The notes under the pieces were generated by a model. That model was given only the letters and a program-made list of their open reading frames with translations, did not search any database and was not told the DNA's origin. Positions 13,452-17,611 of a stretch of 35,464 bases of DNA are shown piece by piece. The DNA is from a virus. The stretch covers positions 1 to 35,464 of IMG/VR virus record IMGVR_UViG_3300010885_040662; one strand, written 5' to 3'. The stretch's first letter is position 1. Each line of letters starts with the position of its first letter. Made by a program: the position numbers and the translations under genes.

Positions 13452-13565
13452 TCGTCTACTTTCCCGATGGTTTGCTGATCATCCGATTGTGGTGACCAGC
13501 ACGGCTGTCGTCACGACTGACCAGACGGTTGCAAGCAACCACCTGTGCCAGGCGTGTTGACAGAA

Positions 13566-13577
13566 CGCACGTGCGTA
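13566..13577. repeat. 12-bp perfect palindrome ACGCACGTGCGT
   Basis: A perfect inverted repeat centred between 13571 and 13572, located just downstream of the candidate leftward promoter, where a dimeric regulator would block transcription. Could be chance; noted for its position. Confidence 0.4.
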
Positions 13578-13593
13578 ATACCCACCGATGGCG

Positions 13594-13621
13594 GATATAC
13601 TTTCAAACGTTAGGTGTACAA
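13594..13621 (-). promoter_or_regulatory. Candidate leftward promoter for the amidoligase operon
   Basis: On the leftward strand TTGTAC (13616-13621) and TATATC (13594-13599) are separated by 16 bases, a reasonable sigma-70-type pair. Transcription would start near 13587 and give a leader of about 190 bases containing the palindrome and repeat copy 3. It overlaps no coding sequence; the gene at 13631 ends just upstream. Based on hexamer similarity only. Confidence 0.4.
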
Positions 13622-13630
13622 GGTAAGTTG

Positions 13631-13819
13631 TCACAAACGGTTGTTCCACGCGTTGATGATGTTGGCGATGATGCCACCAATCGCTGAGGCACCTAACGCG
13701 TAAGCGAGGGTGACTAGCGGATTGGCAGTATCTGCCCCCATGATTAGCACGGTGAAGAAACCTAGTAGGCAGTATGCAACTACTAGGTTTTTTGCTTCAC
13801 GCTCACGTTTGCGCGTCAT
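13631..13819 (-). CDS. Small membrane protein with two TM helices, 62 aa
   Basis: After a basic lead (MTRKREREAK) come two hydrophobic segments: NLVVAYCLLGFFTVLIMGA and VTLAYALGASAIGGIIANIINAW. The start ATG 13819 overlaps the previous stop (ATGA). Hairpin-like two-TM proteins of this size occur in phage early regions with unknown roles; an envelope or superinfection function is only a possibility. Confidence 0.66.
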   Translation of the reverse strand: MTRKREREAKNLVVAYCLLGFFTVLIMGADTANPLVTLAYALGASAIGGIIANIINAWNNRL

Positions 13820-14040
13820 GCTGGGATCCAGGCGTCGTCTGTGTCTGAGTCACTGAAGTCCCACTCAAGAGTTGGCTCAGCGATTGCGATGAATAGATCT
13901 TCCGTACGATTCATTGCTTCCTGCACGGTTTTTTCAGCCATGATCGTCTCGTCATTGATCAGAAGCTCGTAGGCTTCGTCAAGAGCGAGTTGGATCAGCT
14001 CGATTTTGAGCAGGTGGTTTTGCTTTGAGTAATCACTCAT
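13816..14040 (-). CDS. Acidic helical hypothetical protein, 74 aa
   Basis: Start taken at ATG 14040 with AAGGAGACAAC directly upstream; the open frame extends to 14187 but that part lies within the SLOG-protein gene. The product MSDYSKQNHLLKIELIQLALDEAYELL...TVQEAMNRTEDLFIAIAEPTLEWDFSDSDTDDAWIPA is helical and strongly acidic at its end. No family recognised. The acidic, DNA-mimic-like tail is notable but short. Stop overlaps the next start. Confidence 0.65.
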   Translation of the reverse strand: MSDYSKQNHLLKIELIQLALDEAYELLINDETIMAEKTVQEAMNRTEDLFIAIAEPTLEWDFSDSDTDDAWIPA

Positions 14041-14078
14041 GTTGTCTCCTTGTTCATTGTTGCCAGGATTTCTGGCGG

Positions 14079-14471
14079 TTATTTGTTTGTTCCGTGGTGC
14101 ATGTGCTTCCATGGAATGTTGCGCTCGATTGCTACATCGATCATGTGTGCAGTGCCTGAGGTGAGTTCCCAGTTGTTGGTAAAGCACGCCACGCCGTCTG
14201 GTTCGCAGTCAGCGAGTTCTTCGTTGCGGATGAAGCCAGCACGTTTGCCGTGTCGGTCCCATTCTGCAGGTAGGACAGTTAGTTCAACGTTGTATCCGTC
14301 TGAACCGCGCATTGTCGTCCAAGCGTTTGCTATGGCATCAACGCCTTTTGCGCCACCTGTGAAGATGTGCAGGTCGGGATGTTTCGCTAGTACACCGTCA
14401 AGCCATTTGAAGATTGATTGCCCGTATTCGGGTTTGATGTTGCGTGAACCGCTGACAACTAACTTGAACAT
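14079..14471 (-). CDS. SLOG-fold (DUF2493/YspA-like) nucleotide-binding protein
   Basis: Start at ATG 14471 after CAAGGGAGAAAC gives 130 residues. The Rossmann-like signature is clear: FKLVVSGSRNI at the N-terminus, then HIFTGGAKGVDAIANAW in the middle (the nucleotide-binding glycine turn), and LPAEWDRHGKRAGFIRNEELADCEPDG towards the end. This is the cpYpsA/YspA branch of the SLOG superfamily (DUF2493), thought to bind nucleotide-derived ligands and sometimes found near NAD+/ADP-ribose or conflict systems. In phages its role is unknown. A stem-loop of the covarying family sits 36 bases upstream of the start. Confidence 0.85.
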   Translation of the reverse strand: MFKLVVSGSRNIKPEYGQSIFKWLDGVLAKHPDLHIFTGGAKGVDAIANAWTTMRGSDGYNVELTVLPAEWDRHGKRAGFIRNEELADCEPDGVACFTNNWELTSGTAHMIDVAIERNIPWKHMHHGTNK

Positions 14472-14506
14472 GTTTCTCCCTTGATAGACGTTTCTACTTA
14501 TGGATG

Positions 14507-14560
14507 GCGACCCGCACCGTGAGGGGGTCACTTGTTACCCCCCTCACGGCTGTGGGTTGC
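14507..14560 (-). promoter_or_regulatory. Covarying leader stem-loop C (before SLOG gene, after second SSB gene)
   Basis: Core stem CCGTGAGGGGG (14517-14527) with CCCCCTCACGG (14539-14549), one bulged C at 14538, then T-A closing the octamer loop CACTTGTT (14529-14536). The stem extends outward from 14507 to 14560 with two G-T pairs. Same architecture, bulge and loop as stem-loop A, with different stem bases. No U-run follows on the leftward side, so it is not a standard terminator. Confidence 0.65.
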
Positions 14561-14931
14561 TATACCAGCTCGTCCTCGATTGCGTGAGCGTCTTCGGACT
14601 TGCTGTATACGGGCAGGATGGATGCCCCGAATGAATCAGCGATCAGGGCGATTGCCTTGCGCTTGATGCCATCCTTCTCATAGGACGAGATTTCGATACG
14701 TCCTGATGCGATGACGTGGTCGCCCTTCTTCACCATGCTAGCAATCTGCTCAGCCAGGCTTTTGAAGGTCTTGACGTCCCACCAAGTGGTCTCTTCGACC
14801 CACGCACCATTGGCGTTCTTGGTGTTGCGGTTGACCGCGATTGACAGTGACAGAACTGCCACGCCACTCGCGCTGTACCGCAGAACTGGGTCTTGCCCAA
14901 TCCTGCCTGTAATCGTATGAGCGTTAGTCAC
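14560..14931 (-). CDS. ssb2: Single-stranded DNA-binding protein (second, divergent copy)
   Basis: Start at GTG 14931 after AAAAAGGGAGAAAAC gives 123 residues. The OB fold is plain: HTITGRIGQDPVLRYSASGVAVLSLSIAVNRNTKN, then TTWWDVKTFKSLAEQIASMVKKGDHVIASGRIEISSYEKDGIKRKAIALIADSFGASI. The tail ends DAHAIEDELV, lacking the usual DDDIPF tip. It is clearly different from the SSB at 7904-8305 and stands alone with its own structured leader instead of in the recombination operon. It may act at a different time, or compete with host SSB interactions because its tip is unusual. Confidence 0.9.
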   Translation of the reverse strand: MTNAHTITGRIGQDPVLRYSASGVAVLSLSIAVNRNTKNANGAWVEETTWWDVKTFKSLAEQIASMVKKGDHVIASGRIEISSYEKDGIKRKAIALIADSFGASILPVYSKSEDAHAIEDELV

Positions 14932-14971
14932 TCGTTTTCTCCCTTTTTCTTTACCTCCTAGGTCTCTCCTA

Positions 14972-15028
14972 GTAGGTCTTGCGCCCAACGGGGCTCACTT
15001 GTTAGCCCCCGTTGGGTGTAAGATTTAC
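14972..15028 (-). promoter_or_regulatory. Covarying leader stem-loop A (before second SSB gene)
   Basis: Core stem CCCAACGGGGCT (14984-14995) with AGCCCCCGTTGGG (15004-15016), one bulged C, loop CACTTGTT. Flanks GTAGGTCTTGCG and TGTAAGATTTAC extend the pairing by a further twelve positions if G-T pairs are allowed. Flanks are nearly identical in stem-loop B while the core stem differs by compensating pairs. It lies between two leftward genes, 53 bases before GTG 14931. Confidence 0.7.
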
Positions 15029-15034
15029 GTTTCG

Positions 15035-15304
15035 TCAACCGTTTTTGGGGGTGAGCCAACCGTCGATGATTTCCCAGTTACCTCCAACGAACACACCGTC
15101 CAGGTTGGCACCATCTAGGTTGGCACCGCGGAGGTCTGCACCGGTTAGGTAGGCATTGCTTAGGTTGGCATCGGGCAGGTTGGCACCGATCAGGCTGGCA
15201 CCGGTCAGGTTGGTCCAGTCCAGGTTGGCCTTGGTCAGGTCGGCTCCGAGCAGCAATGCATTGCTCAGGTCGGCATCCTGGAGATCTACGTATTCGTCAG
15301 TCAT
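15035..15304 (-). CDS. Pentapeptide-repeat protein
   Basis: The 89 residues contain about twelve A(D/N)Lxx-type repeats: [32 protein letters not shown]..., ending with a short cap ([20 protein letters not shown]). Such repeats form a right-handed quadrilateral beta helix; some members mimic DNA and bind gyrase, others have no known partner. At this length the helix has roughly three coils. The DNA shows matching 15-bp periodicity around GGTTGGCACC, which could vary by slippage. It has its own leader with stem-loop B and an AAAGGGAGAAAATA ribosome site. A gyrase- or DNA-protein-mimic role is possible but not shown. Confidence 0.85.
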   Translation of the reverse strand: MTDEYVDLQDADLSNALLLGADLTKANLDWTNLTGASLIGANLPDANLSNAYLTGADLRGANLDGANLDGVFVGGNWEIIDGWLTPKNG

Positions 15305-15343
15305 TATTTTCTCCCTTTCATTTCTCCTACTTGGTCTCTCCTA

Positions 15344-15398
15344 GTAGGTCTTGCGACCGATGGGGTCACTTATGACCCCCATCGGGTGTAAGATTTAC
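15344..15398 (-). promoter_or_regulatory. Covarying leader stem-loop B (before pentapeptide gene)
   Basis: Core stem CCGATGGGGTCA (15357-15368) with TGACCCCCATCGG (15373-15385), one bulged C, loop CTTA. Flanks GGTCTCTCCTAGTAGGTC and GTGTAAGATTTACGTTT match those of stem-loop A. Relative to A, four stem positions change as pairs (A-T to G-C, C-G to T-A, C-G to T-A, T-A to C-G), so the fold rather than the sequence is preserved. It lies 53 bases before ATG 15304, the same distance as A from its gene. Confidence 0.7.
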
Positions 15399-15405
15399 GT
15401 TTGCC

Positions 15406-15427
15406 TAGGCAACTATGTCCCTAGGAA
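15406..15427 (-). repeat. 22-bp intergenic repeat, copy 4
   Basis: Same core GGCAACTATGTCC; here the flanks become a symmetric CCTAGG on both sides, so this copy is the most palindromic. It lies next to stem-loop B, about 100 bases upstream of the pentapeptide gene. Confidence 0.78.
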
Positions 15428-15471
15428 TCGCTATTCCCCCTCGCCCTCCCCGGACAGCGGTGAAGCTCTAA

Positions 15472-15506
15472 GCCCGAGGTAAGGCTCTCTACTACACGGG
15501 CTACCT
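15472..15506 (+). other. Possible H-type pseudoknot
   Basis: GCCCG (15472-15476) pairs with CGGGC (15497-15501), and AGGTA (15477-15481) pairs with TACCT (15502-15506), in the crossing order of a coaxial H-type pseudoknot on either strand. Each stem is only five pairs, so chance is a real alternative. Confidence 0.3.
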
Positions 15507-15514
15507 ATCACCCC

Positions 15515-15578
15515 GGGAACTTCGAGGAAATAAATAAACCCGTACTTGTTAGGGTTTATTTATTTCATTGAAGTTCCC
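15515..15578. promoter_or_regulatory. Long stem-loop D with the shared loop motif
   Basis: A perfect 15-bp inner stem (GAAATAAATAAACCC at 15527-15541 with its complement at 15552-15566) closes the loop GTACTTGTTA; a 9-bp outer stem (GGGAACTTC 15515-15523 with GAAGTTCCC 15570-15578) follows across a 3-base internal loop. The ACTTGTT loop is shared with stem-loops A and C although the stem is AT-rich and unrelated. Confidence 0.7.
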
Positions 15579-15681
15579 CCGCCGACGCGAACGAAGTGAG
15601 CTTGGAGGCGGAAGGGAGAGCATGAAGGAACCCGTAGGGTGCGATTGGCAGTTCGATTTTTGGGGTGGAACACACCAAAAA

Positions 15682-15711
15682 AAAGGTGGGGTGCGTGAGC
15701 ACCCCACCTTT
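15682..15711 (-). terminator. Strong intrinsic terminator for the leftward gene at 15730-16404
   Basis: A perfect 13-bp stem (AAAGGTGGGGTGC / GCACCCCACCTTT) with a 4-base loop is followed, on the leftward transcript, by a run of eight U (A run 15677-15684). It lies 19 bases after the stop of the leftward gene. This is the clearest terminator in the window. Confidence 0.88.
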
Positions 15712-15729
15712 CTTTCATTTGCAGTAAAA

Positions 15730-16404
15730 CTAACCTTGGCAGAACCCGCAGTTGGACCGATGGCTCAACTCAGCCGCTTGCCGCGCCAACTTGGTTGGAG
15801 CCTTCACGAAATGCGGCCCGAAAACTGGCACCACCTTCCTCGAGCGGATCCTCCCGTTCCGAGGCCTCCTCGGTTCCGTGTAGTCGCTGGTCTCGTGCGC
15901 CTGCTCCGCGCCCATCTCGTGGATTGCGTCCAGCGCCAAGTTGACGAGAGCCGACTGGAGAGTGTGAGTCACCTGCACCCTGTAAACTCCCCACGTGCTC
16001 CACTCCTCGACTTCAAACGACTCCAGGAGGTTCTCATCCAAACCCAACGTGACCGCCTCATTCCAGTCTCTCCGGGTGACTGCGACTGGCCACGGTGACG
16101 AGTGCCACCAGACCATGATCACCGAGGGATGGAGGGCCTCGTTCATCTCTGGGATCCTGGACTTCAAGCCAATCTTGCCACCTTCCTGCTCTGGAACGAA
16201 GGAGACCGATGAATCATCGTATCCATCAACCAACGTAGGAACCCGACCATGGTACTCATCAATCGTGAGTTCACCTGCACGAATGCTATCACTGGTCTTG
16301 TCGTACTCAGCTCGGTCGATGTAGCCTCGGCCCTGATCACTTTCACTTATTAGCGACCACCAAACGCTTCCGTCTAGCAGATCTACACTGTTATCGTACG
16401 GCAT
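15730..16404 (-). CDS. Hypothetical protein, first leftward early gene, 224 aa
   Basis: Start taken at ATG 16404, seven bases after GAAAGGGAGA; ATG 16410 is too close to that site. The product begins MPYDNSVDLLDGSVWWSLISES and contains RVPTLVDGYDDSSVSFVPEQEGG, VIMVWWHSSPWPVAVTRRDW and WSTWGVYRVQVTHTLQSALVNLALDAIHEMG, an alpha/beta pattern rich in Trp. The end is basic (RRPRNGRIRSRKV) with a final CGFC. No family recognised. It is the first leftward gene next to the control region, is monocistronic with its own strong terminator, and is therefore probably expressed very early. A host-directed function is plausible but unproven. Confidence 0.72.
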   Translation of the reverse strand: MPYDNSVDLLDGSVWWSLISESDQGRGYIDRAEYDKTSDSIRAGELTIDEYHGRVPTLVDGYDDSSVSFVPEQEGGKIGLKSRIPEMNEALHPSVIMVWWHSSPWPVAVTRRDWNEAVTLGLDENLLESFEVEEWSTWGVYRVQVTHTLQSALVNLALDAIHEMGAEQAHETSDYTEPRRPRNGRIRSRKVVPVFGPHFVKAPTKLARQAAELSHRSNCGFCQG

Positions 16405-16531
16405 TTTCATTCTCCCTTTCAACCGCGCGACGTTCACACGGTCCCAAACCCGAGACAGGCGCCAGTCACCTTCTTGCCTCGCGTGAGGAGTTAGCGATGG
16501 CTATCGGAACAAGGAGAAAAGTTATAGGCAC

Positions 16532-16559
16532 CCGTAAAGCCCGCTCGCGGGGTTTACGG
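16532..16559. repeat. Stem-loop 1 of the pre-terL array
   Basis: CCGTAAAGCCCGC (16532-16544) pairs with GCGGGGTTTACGG (16547-16559) over 12 of 13 positions, forming a tight hairpin. First of the array. Confidence 0.6.
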
Positions 16560-16604
16560 TTCAGTAGTGCCGAGACTTTTGCTGCTTGTGGCGCGCGGGC
16601 AAGA

Positions 16605-16655
16605 TGTAATAGAGTGTTGCCCCGCTTCGGTTGGCGGGGCTTACAGTCTATTACA
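16605..16655. repeat. Stem-loop 2 with GCCCCGC/GCGGGGC core
   Basis: TGTAATAGA (16605-16613) pairs with TCTATTACA (16647-16655) outside, and GCCCCGC (16619-16625) with GCGGGGC (16634-16640) inside, loop TTCGGTTG. The inner 22 bases recur exactly at 16675-16696. Confidence 0.7.
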
Positions 16656-16660
16656 CCAAT

Positions 16661-16729
16661 CCGTACGGCATGTAGCCCCGCTTCGGTTGGCGGGGCGTAC
16701 AGACCGTAGGATTTGACAAGCCTGTACGG
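16661..16729. repeat. Stem-loop 3, second copy of the GC hairpin
   Basis: The inner hairpin 16675-16696 is identical to that in stem-loop 2, again with TTCGGTTG as loop. TGTA/GTACA extends it and CCGTAC (16661-16666) can pair with GTACGG (16724-16729). Different outer stems around the same inner hairpin suggest a reused module. Confidence 0.65.
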
Positions 16730-16777
16730 TGTTGGGACTGTGTGTGGAAAACACAGCGTATTCAAAGAACTTAAGCG

Positions 16778-16829
16778 CCTTGGCCAGCGTATTTCCAGCG
16801 TATTTCTGGAAATGCGCTAGGGGCCAAGG
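16778..16829. repeat. Stem-loop 4, 21-bp stem
   Basis: CCTTGGCC (16778-16785), AGCGT and ATTTCCAG pair with CTGGAAAT (16806-16813), GCGCT and GGCCAAGG (16822-16829), with one G-U and a 3-base bulge; loop CGTATTT. One of the longest stems in the window. Confidence 0.75.
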
Positions 16830-16914
16830 TAAGAGAGGAGCAGCATGTAAGCGGAGGTGCGCCGCAGGCAAGGGATGGTATTAGAGGCGCGAAGCGGCAT
16901 ATATGTATTGGCTT

Positions 16915-16955
16915 CGGAGCGGAGCGACATCGCATTGACTACGGAGCGGAGCGAC
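16915..16955. repeat. Direct repeat CGGAGCGGAGCGAC, two copies
   Basis: The 14-base unit occurs at 16915-16928 and 16942-16955, 27 bases apart. Each is followed by (C)ATCG. Tandem iteron-like spacing inside the structured region; only two copies, so iteron function is a guess. Confidence 0.55.
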
Positions 16956-16961
16956 CCATCG

Positions 16962-17000
16962 TCTCGTATCGCGGGGCGCACAGCCCCGTTCGATACGAGA
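16962..17000. repeat. Stem-loop 5, 16-bp stem
   Basis: TCTCGTATCG (16962-16971) pairs perfectly with CGATACGAGA (16991-17000); CGGGGC (16972-16977) with GCCCCG (16983-16988); loop GCACA and a 2-base TT bulge. No run of T follows, so not a typical terminator. Confidence 0.78.
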
Positions 17001-17027
17001 GAACAAGAGCGTGTAACACGTTGCTAT

Positions 17028-17070
17028 CAGTACCGCTCGGTGCTGGATGGGTGCAGTTCCCATCCTGCAC
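17028..17070. repeat. Adjacent and mutually exclusive hairpins
   Basis: CAGTACCG/CGGTGCTG forms a hairpin at 17028-17045. GGATGGG (17045-17051) with CCCATCC (17059-17065) forms the next, while GTGCAG (17051-17056) with CTGCAC (17065-17070) forms an alternative that excludes it. A two-state RNA switch is possible. Confidence 0.5.
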
Positions 17071-17092
17071 TGCGAGGGGGAGAAGTAGTTAT

Positions 17093-17191
17093 GCCAGTAT
17101 CACCTCATTCATCCTGCTTACTGGCTCATTGTCACGCGATAGCACCAAGTACTGTGCGAACACGCGCAGTACAATCACGCAACGCGTGATT
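17093..17191. repeat. Three closing hairpins of the array
   Basis: GCCAGTA/TACTGGC at 17093-17125 (7 bp), GTACTGTGCG/CGCGCAGTAC at 17149-17172 (9 of 10 pairs, loop AACA), and AATCACGC/GCGTGATT at 17173-17191 (8 bp, loop AAC). The last two abut directly. Confidence 0.65.
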
Positions 17192-17263
17192 CTGTAGTGT
17201 GTGACCGTAACATCAAGAGGTTGGCTGACCGGGGGTCTGCCCAGGGGGGGTATGTAGTTATTA

Positions 17264-17488
17264 GTGAGTATCACTGACACACCGATAGTTCATTCCGGGT
17301 TCGAAATGAGGTTCAGCTGCAACGTCAAGTTTCTTCTGGTCAGTGCTAGGCTTCTATTAAAGAGAGAAGGCAAGTGCTTAAGAGGTCAAGTTCGATTACC
17401 CCATCAGGAGATACAGGAAAAGTTTAAATGTCTGTACTGTCTTTCCGAGTATAGGGCGAGTCTAGTACACACTTTGTTCCACCAGTAG
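17264..17488 (+). CDS. Doubtful small ORF with C2H2-like end, 74 aa
   Basis: A GTG at 17264 opens 74 codons ending at TAG. Most of it has no coding feel, but the C-terminus KCLYCLSEYRASLVHTLFH has the spacing C-x2-C-x9-H-x3-H of a minimal zinc finger, and this phage carries many zinc microproteins. AGTTATTAGTGAG offers no good ribosome site. It lies in the less-structured part of the pre-terL gap. Probably spurious; listed because the motif is suggestive. Confidence 0.2.
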   Translation: MSITDTPIVHSGFEMRFSCNVKFLLVSARLLLKREGKCLRGQVRLPHQEIQEKFKCLYCLSEYRASLVHTLFHQ

Positions 17489-17611
17489 CAAACCCCTGTA
17501 TATTACCCCTCTTCTATTAACTCCTAGTTTGGTAGTAAATAGACACCCCTATTATACAAGGGGATTCCATTGACCGCATTGGTATACTCTTAGTCTGATA
17601 GGATAAAAAAC

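Larger units (their letters stand above)
15305..15729. other. Non-coding structured region upstream of the pentapeptide gene
   Basis: This 425-base gap has no convincing gene. It holds, from left to right, stem-loop B, 22-bp repeat copy 4, a possible H-type pseudoknot (15472-15506), the long stem-loop D and an intrinsic terminator belonging to the gene on its right. It looks like the control region of the short leftward units at 14560-15304. No clear promoter hexamers were found by eye. Confidence 0.6.
16405..17611. other. 1.2-kb non-coding, stem-loop-rich region between early and late genes
   Basis: No ORF here has convincing coding character. At least ten stem-loops crowd 16532-17191, several with long near-perfect stems, and two copies of an identical 22-base GC hairpin occur. 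From 17192 to 17611 the sequence is less structured, with a G-run (17222-17250) and an AT-richer stretch before terL. Position between divergent transcription units and just before the terminase suits a replication origin, packaging site, or structured non-coding RNA. Nothing seen decides between these. Confidence 0.6.

Noticed and set aside
15100-15290. CRISPR-like short repeats
   Set aside because: These are 15-bp coding repeats of the pentapeptide protein, without spacers of constant length.
15568-16098. Long rightward ORF (176 codons), with a good ribosome site before an internal ATG at 15622
   Set aside because: It runs through the strong terminator stem and then antisense through the leftward gene at 15730-16404; the protein has no coherent composition or motif.
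16497-16709. Rightward 70-codon ORF with GAGGAG upstream, basic product
   Set aside because: Its body is formed by three hairpins including both copies of the GC hairpin; reading frame looks accidental.
16713-16741. TTGACA with GACTGT as a rightward promoter
   Set aside because: The -35 is good but the -10 is poor at 17-bp spacing, and it lies inside the hairpin array.
17028-17070. tRNA-like pair of hairpins with GTTCCC
   Set aside because: The loop and stem lengths do not match any cloverleaf; better explained as alternative hairpins.
16857-17189. Rightward 110-codon ORF in the stem-loop array
   Set aside because: The apparent repeats (SERSD, TERSD) come from the CGGAGCGGAGCGAC direct repeat and hairpins; no ribosome site or fold signal.
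17222-17252. G-rich stretch as a cos cohesive end
   Set aside because: G-rich sequence near terL is compatible with cos, but nothing in the sequence alone defines ends; needs read-terminus data.
17286-17315. GGGTTCGAAAT resembling a tRNA T-arm
   Set aside because: The stem cannot pair as a 5-bp T-arm and no acceptor, D-arm or anticodon arm fits around it. No tRNA gene was found in the window.
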